From Bin5 sp965200615 (lineage in GTDB: Bacteria > Chloroflexota > Anaerolineae > Caldilineales > Caldilineaceae), in assembly GCA_965200615.1 (NCBI GenBank), contig OZ241377.1:620001-684000 (forward strand): DNA of 64,000 bases. The letters are read 5' to 3'. This document shows positions 1 to 8,119 of the stretch, piece by piece. The notes beneath the pieces are model-generated. The model saw nothing but the letters and a program-made list of their open reading frames with translations. It was not told where the DNA came from and searched no databases. The position numbers were made by a program, and so were the translations under genes. Numbering within the stretch: position 1 is the stretch's first letter; each line of letters starts with the position of its first letter.

Positions 1-339
1 ATCCCCCGCGACTATGACGATGCCGCAACCATCGATGGCGCCAATCTATGGCAGAACTGGTGGCATGTGCTGATGCCGCAGGTCGTACCCACCATGGCGA
101 CACTGGCTGTTCTCCGCTTTATGGGCAACTGGAACTCCTTTTTCTATCCCATGATCGTCACATCCAAATCGGATATGCGCACCCTGACCGTCGGGTTGGG
201 CACTGTGGCGCGCTCCGGCGGAGATGCAGGATTGGATATGGCCGGCGCCGTGCTCGGCTTTCTCCCGACACTGATCGTCTTTGTCCTCATGCAGCGTTAT
301 ATTATCCGCGGCATCTCACTCAGTGGCGTGAAAGGCTGA
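1..339 (+). CDS. Carbohydrate ABC transporter permease, MalG type (5' end outside window)
   Basis: C-terminal part of an inner-membrane permease of a sugar-type ABC importer. The frame is open from base 1. It opens with the cytoplasmic EAA-loop signature (DYDDAATIDGANLWQNWWHVLMP), which docks on the ATPase subunit. A conserved MGNWNSFFYP segment follows, then a last membrane helix (about residues 80-100 of the visible part) and a short basic tail. It ends 9 bases before the hydroxyacid dehydrogenase, so it probably shares that transcript. The substrate cannot be read from the sequence. The downstream methylamine/C1-type enzymes hint that the importer may feed them, but that is inference. Confidence 0.9.
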   Translation: MPRDYDDAATIDGANLWQNWWHVLMPQVVPTMATLAVLRFMGNWNSFFYPMIVTSKSDMRTLTVGLGTVARSGGDAGLDMAGAVLGFLPTLIVFVLMQRYIIRGISLSGVKG

Positions 340-348
340 CACATTCGC

Positions 349-1356
349 ATGGCGCAACAACGAAAAATCCTCTACCTGCCCCCGGTTGGCCTCTCCGAAG
401 ATATTCTCTCCCCGGAGGCTGTCTCCATACTGGAGAGCCTGGGCGCCGTGATCTGGAACAAGCTGGATCGCAACTACACAAGCGATGAACTGCTCGAAAT
501 GATCCCCGGCGCGTCAGTCGTAGTCACCTCCTGGGGGTCGCCCCTCATCACTGAAGAACATGTAGCCGCTGCCGAAGACCTTCAGATCGTCGGTCATGCC
601 GCCGGCTCGGTCAAGACCCGCCTGGCAGAATCCGGCCACGAACGCGGCATCGTACTCCTCAGCGCCGCCGACGTCATCGCTGAATCGGTTGCCGAATACA
701 CGCTTTGGGCCATGCTGAGCGGGCAGCGCAATCTCTGGCCTTACGAACACAGCATGAAGGTCGAACGCGGCTGGAAACCCGCCCCCAACTGGCCCGGTCA
801 CTCCCTTTATTCCAAACAAGTGGGGCTCGTCAGCGCCAGCATGGTGGGCCGCCGCGTCATCGGTCTGCTCAAACCGTTCAACTGCGACGTGTCAGTTTAC
901 GACCCTTATCTCAGCCAGGAAGACGCCCACCTGCTCGACGTACGCAGCGTCTCTCTGGAAGAAATCTTTGCCGGCTCCGATATCATCTCGGTGCACGCCC
1001 CCATCACCCCCGAAACCAGGAAGATGATTACCGGCGCCCATTTCCAGTCTATACGCGATGGCGCACTCTTCGTTCACACCGCTCGTTCCTGGGTTCTGGA
1101 TCAGGATGCCCTGGTTGCCGAGCTGCAGAAGAACCGCTTCAACGCTTACATCGATGTCTTCGAGCCGGAACCCTTGTCCCCCGACCACCCCATCCGCGAT
1201 CTCGACAATGTCTTCCTGTCCCCCCATGTTTCGGGCCACACGGTCGAGAATCGCATGCGCCTGGTCGGAGAGATCGTGCGCGACATCCAACGATTCTACA
1301 ACGACGAACCGCTGCGGTTGGTTGTACCGTATGAGAAACTGAAGATTATGGCCTGA
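349..1356 (+). CDS. D-isomer-specific 2-hydroxyacid dehydrogenase family protein
   Basis: 335 residues, a normal length for the NAD-dependent 2-hydroxyacid dehydrogenase family, which interconverts 2-hydroxy and 2-oxo acids. The catalytic triad is visible: Arg246 in HTARSW, Glu274 in FEPEP and His293 in SPHVSG. Oddly, the Rossmann motif that normally reads GxGxxG is SASMVG at 162-167, with two glycines replaced by serine, so cofactor binding may be altered. The stop codon overlaps the next gene's first possible ATG (TGATG), suggesting translational coupling with the downstream flavoprotein. The substrate is unknown. Confidence 0.85.
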   Translation: MAQQRKILYLPPVGLSEDILSPEAVSILESLGAVIWNKLDRNYTSDELLEMIPGASVVVTSWGSPLITEEHVAAAEDLQIVGHAAGSVKTRLAESGHERGIVLLSAADVIAESVAEYTLWAMLSGQRNLWPYEHSMKVERGWKPAPNWPGHSLYSKQVGLVSASMVGRRVIGLLKPFNCDVSVYDPYLSQEDAHLLDVRSVSLEEIFAGSDIISVHAPITPETRKMITGAHFQSIRDGALFVHTARSWVLDQDALVAELQKNRFNAYIDVFEPEPLSPDHPIRDLDNVFLSPHVSGHTVENRMRLVGEIVRDIQRFYNDEPLRLVVPYEKLKIMA

Positions 1357-3848
1357 TGCCGGAACGCAGTTACCGGAAAGCAGGGACAATGATGTTGCCG
1401 AAGCATGCCCAGGCAGTGATAATCGGCGCCGGAATCGCCGGCTGTAGCGTGGCCTACCACCTGACGAAACTCGGATGGCACGAGATCGTTGTCGTCGATC
1501 AAGGCCCGCTCTTCGAAACCGGCGGCTCCACTTCGCACGCGCCGGGCCTCGTCTTCCAGATCAACGCCTCCAAAACGATGACCGAGTTCGCCCGCTACAC
1601 CGTCGATCTCTGGACCCAAATGGAGCTCGACGGCGAACCGTGTGCCCGGCAGGTCGGCAGCATGGAAGTCGCCTGGACGTCCGAGCGGCTCACCGATCTG
1701 AAACGCAGGCACGGCTACGGCCTCGCCTGGGGCGTGGACTGCCACCTGCTCAGCCCCGACGAGGCGCGCGCCCGCTTTCCCCTCCTCTCCGACCGCATCT
1801 TGGGCGCGCTCTACGTCCCTTCTGACATCCAGACGAAAACCACCCGGTCGGCAGAGGCGATGGCATGCTCGGCCGCGCATGCCGGCGCCCAATTCTTCGG
1901 CGGCGTCAAAGTTGTCGGATTCGGCATCGTCGGCGGTCGCATTAACGCCGTGCATACCACTCACGGCGACATCAGCACAGATCTGGTCGTCGCCGCCACC
2001 GGCATTTGGGCCCCCAAAGTTGGCGCCATGGCCGATGTGCCGATCCCGCTGTCGCCGATGCAGCACCTCTACGCAGTTACCGCGCCCCTGCCTGAACTGT
2101 CCGGCGCGACCGAGGAGATATCGCTTCCCCTCCTGCGCAACCAGGACAAAGCGATGTATTTCCGGCAGGAAGGCGAGAGCATCGGTATCGGCTCCTACCT
2201 GCACGAACCGCTCCTGGTGGACGCCAACGACCTCCCCGACCGCGCCAGGGATGGATTGCCCCCCGCAGAAATGCCCTTTCCCCCAGCCCACTTCGAGGCC
2301 GCGTTGACCGCAACCGCTGAACTGATGCCCAGCCTCCAAAATGTGGAGCTGACGCGCAGACTCAACGGCATCTTCTCATTCACCAACGACGGCTTCCCAG
2401 TACTCGGTGAATCGCCCCAACTGCCGGGCTTCTGGTCTGCCCAGGCCGTCTGGATCACACATGCAGGCGGGATGGGCAAGGCGGTCGCCGAATGGATCGT
2501 AAATGGCGAGCCGGGTACTGATTTGCACGAGTGCGACATCAGGCGCTTCCACCTGCACGCCCTCAGCCGCCCCTACGTCCACGCTCGCGCCGCACAGCAG
2601 TACCGCGAAGTCTACGACATCATCCACCCCCGGCAGCAGATGACCCACCCCCGCAATCTGCGCCTGACGCCATTCTACGCGCGCCAGCAGGAACTGGGCG
2701 CCGTCTTCTTCGAGAACGCCGGCTGGGAGCGCCCCCAATGGTACGAAACCAACCTGGCCTTGCTCGAAACACTCAATGTAAACGGCACGGCCCGTAACGC
2801 TTGGGCCGCGCAGGAATGGTCCCCTGCAGTTGCGGCCGAACATGCGGCCACGCGGGAACGGGTGGCTCTCTTCGATCTGACGCCCTTCGCCATCTTCGAG
2901 ATGACCGGCCCCGGCGCGCTCGCCGCCTTGCAGCGCCTGGCAGCCAACGAGATGGACAGACCCGTCGGTTCCATCACCTACACTGCCATGCTGACCCCGC
3001 GCGGCGCCATCAAGTGCGACCTGACCGTTACGCGTCTGGGGGAGGAACGCTTCATGATCGTGACCGGCGGCGCCATGGGTCTCCATGACCTGGACTGGAT
3101 GGAGAACCATCTGCCCGTCGACGGCTCGGTCAGCCTGACCGACATATCGTCGGCCCAGTGCTGCATCGGCCTTTGGGGCCCGTACGCCCGCGACCTTCTC
3201 AGCCGCGTCTGCGAAAACGACCTGAGCGACGCGGCCTTTCCCTACCTGACCGCCAAGCAGATAACCATCGCAGAGGTCCCCGTCCTTGCCTTGCGCATCT
3301 CCTACGTCGGCGAACTCGGCTGGGAGCTTTACGCCCCATTCGAGCAGGGCCTGCGCCTGTGGGATATTCTCTGGGAAGCGGGCAGCCCTCTCGGCCTGAT
3401 CGCGGCCGGCGGCGGCGCCTTCGACTCGCTCCGGCTCGAAAAGGGCTACCGGCTCTGGGGCCAGGACATCCACACCGAGTACAATCCCTACGAGGCCGGC
3501 ATCGGTTTTGCCGTAGACATGGACAAAGGCGACTTCATCGGCCGCGACGCGCTGGCAATGGCTCGCGCGCAGGACACCACGCGCCAGCTCTGCTGCATGA
3601 CACTGGACGACTCGGATGCCGTCGTCATGAGCAAAGAGCCGATCGTGGACGGGGACCGCGTTTTGGGCCATGTTACAAGCGCCAACTACGGCCACACAAT
3701 CGGGCGCGGCATCGTCTATGGCTATCTGCCCACCGACTACATCAAAGAAGGAACCAGCGTGGATATTCTATACTTCGGCGAACGTCTTTCCGCAGCGGTC
3801 GCAAAAGAGCCCCTCTACGACCCGCGCGGCACAAAAATGAAAACCTGA
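1356..3848 (+). CDS. FAD-dependent oxidoreductase fused to GcvT-like domain (dimethylglycine/sarcosine dehydrogenase-like)
   Basis: About 830 residues with the architecture of dimethylglycine dehydrogenase. An N-terminal DAO flavin domain carries the dinucleotide motif VIIGAGIAGCSVAYHL (about 21-36). The family's flavin-attachment-type sequence GGSTSHAPGL places a histidine near residue 61. An FAO_M-type linker follows (about 385-440), then aminomethyltransferase (GCV_T) and barrel domains to the C terminus. Such enzymes oxidise an N-methyl group and hand the one-carbon unit to tetrahydrofolate. Translation may begin at 1356, overlapping the previous stop, or at ATG 1389/1392, which sits after AGCAGGGA and just before the flavin fold; the later start looks better. 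The exact substrate (dimethylglycine, sarcosine or another N-methyl compound) is not determined. Confidence 0.87.
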   Translation: MPERSYRKAGTMMLPKHAQAVIIGAGIAGCSVAYHLTKLGWHEIVVVDQGPLFETGGSTSHAPGLVFQINASKTMTEFARYTVDLWTQMELDGEPCARQVGSMEVAWTSERLTDLKRRHGYGLAWGVDCHLLSPDEARARFPLLSDRILGALYVPSDIQTKTTRSAEAMACSAAHAGAQFFGGVKVVGFGIVGGRINAVHTTHGDISTDLVVAATGIWAPKVGAMADVPIPLSPMQHLYAVTAPLPELSGATEEISLPLLRNQDKAMYFRQEGESIGIGSYLHEPLLVDANDLPDRARDGLPPAEMPFPPAHFEAALTATAELMPSLQNVELTRRLNGIFSFTNDGFPVLGESPQLPGFWSAQAVWITHAGGMGKAVAEWIVNGEPGTDLHECDIRRFHLHALSRPYVHARAAQQYREVYDIIHPRQQMTHPRNLRLTPFYARQQELGAVFFENAGWERPQWYETNLALLETLNVNGTARNAWAAQEWSPAVAAEHAATRERVALFDLTPFAIFEMTGPGALAALQRLAANEMDRPVGSITYTAMLTPRGAIKCDLTVTRLGEERFMIVTGGAMGLHDLDWMENHLPVDGSVSLTDISSAQCCIGLWGPYARDLLSRVCENDLSDAAFPYLTAKQITIAEVPVLALRISYVGELGWELYAPFEQGLRLWDILWEAGSPLGLIAAGGGAFDSLRLEKGYRLWGQDIHTEYNPYEAGIGFAVDMDKGDFIGRDALAMARAQDTTRQLCCMTLDDSDAVVMSKEPIVDGDRVLGHVTSANYGHTIGRGIVYGYLPTDYIKEGTSVDILYFGERLSAAVAKEPLYDPRGTKMKT

Positions 3849-3896
3849 TACCGGCATCCCACCGACCACTGATCACTGACCACGGAGTTTTCCCAC

Positions 3897-5192
3897 ATGC
3901 AACAGACACTACTCATCGACGGCCTCAAGAACCGCCGCCTGCCCATAAACCTGCGCCAGAGCGGAAACAGCGATGCCCGCCTGCCCATAAACCTGCGCCA
4001 GAGCGGAAACAGCGATGCCCGCATGCTCATCTCCACCCGCATCAGGAAATCGCCCTGGTGGCACCTGTCCAAGGCCGCCGGCTGCTGGGCCTATACGACC
4101 TACAACCACCAGTACCATCCCCGCGCCTACATCAAGCCCGAAGACGGGGGCATGCTCGCCGAGTACAAATTCCTGACCGAGCACGTCAGCATGTGGGACG
4201 TGGCCGTCGAACGCCAGATCCAGGTCAAGGGCCCTGACGCCGCACAGTTTGTCGACTATCTCATCACCCGCGACGTGCACAGCCTGATGCCCAACATGCG
4301 CGCCCGCTACGTGATCCTCTGCAACCAGTACGGCGGCATCATCAACGACCCGGTGCTCCTGCGCGTCGCCGACGACGAGTTCTGGTTCAGCATCTCCGAC
4401 TCCGACGTTCTGCTCTGGGCACAAGGCGTTAACTCCACCGGCCGCTTCAATGTCGACATCCACGAGTTGGACGTCTCTCCGCTCCAGATCCAGGGCCCCA
4501 AGTCCGCCCCCCTGATGGAGAAGATGTTCGGCTCCCACATCCGCGAGATCCCCTACTACGGCCTTATCCACGAAACGCTCAATGGTCACCCAGTTACGAT
4601 CTCCCGCACCGGCTTCTCCGCCGAAGTCGGATTCGAGATCTACCTGCACAACGCCATGCTCCACGCCGACGACGTCTGGCCCTACATCCTCGAGCAGGGA
4701 GAAGAGTTCAATCTCGGCGTCATCGCTCCCAGCCACATCCGCCGCATCGAGGCCGGCATCCTCTCCTACGGCCAGGACATGGACATCGAAAACAACCCCT
4801 ACGAGGTCCGTCTAGGCTGGCAGGTCGACCTGGACAAAGGCGACTTCATCGGCAAAGAGGCGCTTACGAGGATCAAGCAGGAGGGGGTGAATCAGCGGCT
4901 GGTCGGTCTCCGCGTCGGCGGCGAGCCGATCGTCTGGTACAACGAGGATTTCTATCTGATCAAAGACAGCGACTCCGGCGACGACGTCGGCTACGTTACC
5001 AGCGCCTTCTGGTCTCCGAATCAGGAGTCCAACATCGCCCTGGCCGTCATGCCCCGCACTCACTGGCAACGCGGCGCCCAGGTCAAAGTCCAACTCCCCG
5101 CCGACAACATCGTCGACGCCGAAGTCGTGCGCGTTCCCTTCGTCGACCCGACCAAGGACCTGCCCAAGACGGAGTTGCAGGAATCGGGGTAA
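3897..5192 (+). CDS. dmdA: DmdA-like aminomethyltransferase (GcvT family)
   Basis: 431 residues in the GcvT fold. The spacing and wording of its motifs (SPWWHLSKAAGCWAYTTYNH, EHVSMWDVAVERQ, IINDPVLL, IQGPKSAPLMEK, RIEAGILSYGQDMD) resemble dimethylsulfoniopropionate demethylase DmdA more than the glycine-cleavage T protein. These enzymes move a methyl group to tetrahydrofolate. Residues 14-41 are an exact in-frame tandem duplication of a 14-residue unit that family members lack. Start 3897 has GGAG nine bases upstream; ATG 4023 would give the family-length protein and remove the repeat. It sits 48 bases after the flavoprotein gene, probably in the same operon. A non-DMSP methyl donor cannot be excluded. 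Confidence 0.72.
   Translation: MQQTLLIDGLKNRRLPINLRQSGNSDARLPINLRQSGNSDARMLISTRIRKSPWWHLSKAAGCWAYTTYNHQYHPRAYIKPEDGGMLAEYKFLTEHVSMWDVAVERQIQVKGPDAAQFVDYLITRDVHSLMPNMRARYVILCNQYGGIINDPVLLRVADDEFWFSISDSDVLLWAQGVNSTGRFNVDIHELDVSPLQIQGPKSAPLMEKMFGSHIREIPYYGLIHETLNGHPVTISRTGFSAEVGFEIYLHNAMLHADDVWPYILEQGEEFNLGVIAPSHIRRIEAGILSYGQDMDIENNPYEVRLGWQVDLDKGDFIGKEALTRIKQEGVNQRLVGLRVGGEPIVWYNEDFYLIKDSDSGDDVGYVTSAFWSPNQESNIALAVMPRTHWQRGAQVKVQLPADNIVDAEVVRVPFVDPTKDLPKTELQESG
3936..4019 (+). repeat. Two perfect tandem 42-bp units
   Basis: Units 3936-3977 and 3978-4019 are identical and in frame with the DmdA-like gene, each encoding RLPINLRQSGNSDA. A third unit begins (CGC) and then diverges into the ATG at 4023. 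The exact identity, including third codon positions, indicates a recent duplication. Confidence 0.95.
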
Positions 5193-5235
5193 GTTATGCC
5201 GTCTCCTCCGTTCGACCAGCGCCCAAAGGATTCTT

Positions 5236-5411
5236 CGTATTGCCCCGTCGTTGAGTGGTGGACGGCGCCTTCGCCTGGCTCGGCCTCAATCGTCGCCTTG
5301 CCAAAGACTATGAACGACTGCCCGCAAGCAGTGTCGTCTTTATCCATATCGCTATGATTCGTCTCATGGTACGACGCCTGGCGCCCAATTGACCCTTTTC
5401 AAACAGCTTCT
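5236..5411 (+). mobile_element. IS5-family element remnant (C-terminal transposase end plus terminal repeat)
   Basis: This stretch matches the 3' end of the element at 38319-39188: the last ~48 transposase codons (AFAWLGLNRRLAKDYERLP to VRRLAPN, stop 5390-5392) and the 17-bp terminal repeat at 5395-5411. It is degraded. The conserved tryptophan of RRWVVERT has become TGA at 5252-5254 and the catalytic glutamate is changed to aspartate. No left end is present. It lies just downstream of the DmdA-like gene. Confidence 0.88.
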
Positions 5412-5478
5412 AAAGTTTAAGCCGTGAAACCTCAAGAGCGCGGGGACTTCGTCACTATGGGACGGCTATCGCGCGCCT

Positions 5479-5757
5479 TCAAGCCAGTTCAGGCTCCGAA
5501 TCCAGCAGCCGCACAACAACCCCTATCAACTCCGTCACCTTCTCGTCGCTGAATCCGTTGACATCAAAGCCGTGGGCAATGGCGTTTCGGTATTTCCTCA
5601 TGTCGGCCAGATAGTCATAGTCGTCACGGGAAATGACGCCATGATAGACCGCCTGATCGAGGACATAACCTGACTGGGTGACGCGCGTGATGGAAACACC
5701 CTCTGCCGCGATCAGTTCCCTGGTAGCCGCCCAAAAGCCGACCAGACCAGCAGAAAA
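5479..5757 (-). pseudogene. C-terminal fragment of a HEPN-like protein
   Basis: About 92 open codons on the minus strand ending at TGA 5479-5481, with no start codon of its own at a sensible place. The visible protein has LIAAEGVSITRV, then ISRDDYDYLADMRKYRNAIAHGF. RNAIAH fits the R-x4-H signature of HEPN domains, often found at the tail of nucleases in defence loci. It runs directly into the HsdM head at about 5757 in another frame, so a deletion probably joined two different genes. The family assignment rests on the short motif only. Confidence 0.5.
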
Positions 5758-5966
5758 GCAGCCTCGCCCGCAGCCTGCCGCAGCGCCCGGTCCTGGTTCG
5801 TGATGCCCACCCCGTCCAGCCGCGCCTTCATGCCCAGCACGGCGTCGAGGCGGCGGATGACGGTCATGGACAGGATGACGTCGCGATACTTGCCGCGCAC
5901 GTAGTGATCGCGCGGCACATCATCGGCGATGCCCCAGATGAAGCTGCTGATGTTCAATGTGTTCAT
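5758..5966 (-). pseudogene. N-terminal fragment of a type I restriction-modification M subunit (HsdM-like)
   Basis: Begins at ATG 5966 and reads NISSFIWGIADDVPRDHYV, then YRDVILSMTVIRRLDAVLG and AAGEA. This is the head of HsdM family adenine methyltransferases, which continue AAG.AFYNTS. Homology stops at about 5760 and the frame closes at 5712 after unrelated residues. HsdM is normally about 500 residues, so only the first ~65 codons survive and no catalytic NPPF motif remains. Together with the adjacent HEPN-like tail this is the scar of a lost restriction locus. Confidence 0.7.
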
Positions 5967-5976
5967 CCGCTTCCCC

Positions 5977-7968
5977 TCACCAGTCCAACCCCAACAACTG
6001 CAGCAGTTCCCCGGCGGTCGTCGTCCCCCGCACGCGCACGCGCCGCAACTGGAAGAGATCGTCCGTCGAGTGCGTGGCCCCCGCGTTGATCGTCACACCG
6101 CCCCAGAAACCGGCGCTCTCAAAAATCCGGATCGTATTGCTGTCGTAGTGTCCAAACGGGTATGTGATGAAACGGGGGCGCACCCCCAGTTCATGCTCGA
6201 TCGTTTCGGCGCTGCCCAGCGCCTGCCAGATCAGATAGTCATCGTTTCGATTCCGCAAACTGGCGTGGTTGCGACCGTGGGACTCGATGAACATGCCGGC
6301 GGCCTGCATCTCCCGCGCCATATCCCACGACAGATAAAGCGGGTTTCGCTCATCCATATAGTCGGTCACCACGAAAAACATCGCCGTCATGCCGAACTCC
6401 GTCAAAAACGGAAACGCGTTCTCGAAATTGTCGCGATACCCGTCGTCAAAGGTGAGGATGACCGGCTTTTCCGGCAGCGGCGCGCCCTGGTTCAGATGGC
6501 CCACGAGATCATACATGCTGATCGGCGTATACCCGGCACTGTCCAGGGCCTCCAAGTGGCTCCTGAACAGTTCGGGCGATACAGACAGGTCTCGCCGGTA
6601 AATATCTGACCCGGCCGGCGGCACGCTTACATAGTGATACATCAGAATCGGTACCTGCGCCTCTCGTACCAGTCCGTCAGGAATGGGCGATGGTTTCGGC
6701 AAAAGAGTGGGCTCCGTCTCCTCGGCCGCCCCGTAGTGAACCGAAGGCAGCATCAATACCGCCGCCCCGCTGTGCACTGCCGGCAGCATGATCTCATACT
6801 GGGCACGTTCCTCGGCTGTTTCTTCCCGTATGATCTGCGTCAAAATCCAGTCGTGGTACCGGCTCACACGCGTATAAACGCCGTAAAACGTCGGCCGCGC
6901 GCAGCCAATGCCAAAGCTCACAAGACCTGCCAGCTGCCAGCCGCCATCGCTGTCCGGCACCACCAGGGGGCCGCCGCTGTCGCCGTGGCAGGCGTCCATA
7001 CCCCCTTCTTTGTATCCGGCGCATAGCATGTTCTCGGTGATCATCCTGCCCATCGAGCTGGTGCACTCTTCCTCTGACACGATCGGGATCTCCACCTGCT
7101 GCAGATCATAGGAGAGCACGCCCTCACTGCTGTCCTCGGAAAGCGCGCCCCAGCCTATCACCGTTCCCAGCGTGCCCGGCGCGGCCAGATCCAGGTCGTC
7201 AGCTCCCAGCAGCGTGACCAGTTCCGCATCTGCCGGCTCTGACAGATGGAGCAGCGCGAGGTCGTGCGCGAAGTCGTGGGCAAAGTCGAATCCGTAGCGA
7301 GGATGCAGGACAATACGGTCAACTGACCTTTTCTGCCCCTGACCGCTGTCGAGCCTGTGAGGACCAACCGTCGCCACAATCTCGTCCGGCGTGGCGTTTA
7401 CGACGCAGTGGGCGGCCGTCAGCGCCCAGCTGGGTGCCACGAGGGACGCTCCGCAAAAAGTGTGGTAGCCCGGCTCGGTGAAGGCCTGGAGCGCGACCAT
7501 CCACGGCCAAGACCCCGCCTCCGCCTTCTCGCCGCCGACAATCTGATCCTGCAGGCCCGCGGGTAGCGGCGTGGCCGTCGCAACCGGGGTCAGATTCGAC
7601 TGCTCATCCCCAGCGGCGTTCGCGCTGTTGGACCGAACTGCCTGTCTCAAGCTGTTCGTGGCCAAAGAGGCGTTTTCGTCAGCGGCCAGCGTCCCGACGT
7701 CCGCCGAACGCTGGCCGCTGATCGCCGCGGGGACAGCCGGGGCCGGCATGGCAACACGATTGCACGATATCAGGATCACAACCGGCGCCAGTATGGACAG
7801 GATGCTGAGGCCGCCGCAGGAACGAACTGTGCGGCGTGAAGAGGCAGATCTGCCTGTCCTGTTGGAGACTTTCCTGCCTTGATTGTCAGCACGAAATGCG
7901 CCCCTGCTTGCGAGGGGCGCATAGGAGACGGATTTACGAAAAGACGGCCGGGGAAAGCGCACATTCAT
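5977..7968 (-). CDS. Secreted trypsin-like serine protease fused to NodB polysaccharide deacetylase
   Basis: 663 residues with two catalytic domains. A long basic leader precedes a hydrophobic stretch and lipobox (VILISC, Cys69), so it is probably exported and lipid-anchored. The S1A protease begins at IVGG (143), with TAAHC His187, Asp236 in HDLALL and GDSGGP Ser331. Asp325 in DACHGD predicts trypsin-like Arg/Lys specificity, and the intact IVGG implies zymogen-type activation. A linker holds two 12-residue near repeats (MLPAVHSGAA / MLPSVHYGAA; 6725-6796). The carbohydrate-esterase-4 domain (about 435-663) has TFDDG (506-510) and SHGRNH (His564, His568), the metal-binding set. No other start codon lies between residue 1 and the hydrophobic helix. 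The substrate of either domain is unknown. Confidence 0.88.
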   Translation of the reverse strand: MNVRFPRPSFRKSVSYAPLASRGAFRADNQGRKVSNRTGRSASSRRTVRSCGGLSILSILAPVVILISCNRVAMPAPAVPAAISGQRSADVGTLAADENASLATNSLRQAVRSNSANAAGDEQSNLTPVATATPLPAGLQDQIVGGEKAEAGSWPWMVALQAFTEPGYHTFCGASLVAPSWALTAAHCVVNATPDEIVATVGPHRLDSGQGQKRSVDRIVLHPRYGFDFAHDFAHDLALLHLSEPADAELVTLLGADDLDLAAPGTLGTVIGWGALSEDSSEGVLSYDLQQVEIPIVSEEECTSSMGRMITENMLCAGYKEGGMDACHGDSGGPLVVPDSDGGWQLAGLVSFGIGCARPTFYGVYTRVSRYHDWILTQIIREETAEERAQYEIMLPAVHSGAAVLMLPSVHYGAAEETEPTLLPKPSPIPDGLVREAQVPILMYHYVSVPPAGSDIYRRDLSVSPELFRSHLEALDSAGYTPISMYDLVGHLNQGAPLPEKPVILTFDDGYRDNFENAFPFLTEFGMTAMFFVVTDYMDERNPLYLSWDMAREMQAAGMFIESHGRNHASLRNRNDDYLIWQALGSAETIEHELGVRPRFITYPFGHYDSNTIRIFESAGFWGGVTINAGATHSTDDLFQLRRVRVRGTTTAGELLQLLGLDW

Positions 7969-8010
7969 GCCCGCATTTTATCAAATCGGCAATGAGAGCG
8001 CCAAAAAAGG

Positions 8011-8038
8011 TTGATAATTTTGCCCCGACGCGTATAAT
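8011..8038 (+). promoter_or_regulatory. Sigma70-type promoter for the Crp/Fnr gene
   Basis: TTGATA (8011-8016) and TATAAT (8033-8038) are separated by 16 bases. The start codon of the Crp/Fnr gene is 82 bases further on, and the protease gene diverges on the other side. Confidence 0.75.
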
Positions 8039-8119
8039 AGACTAGGGATAAAAGATGAAATTGAGGAACCGAGGCCGCCGGAACGTTCCAGACCCGCGGC
8101 GTGCCGGGAGAAACCCAAC

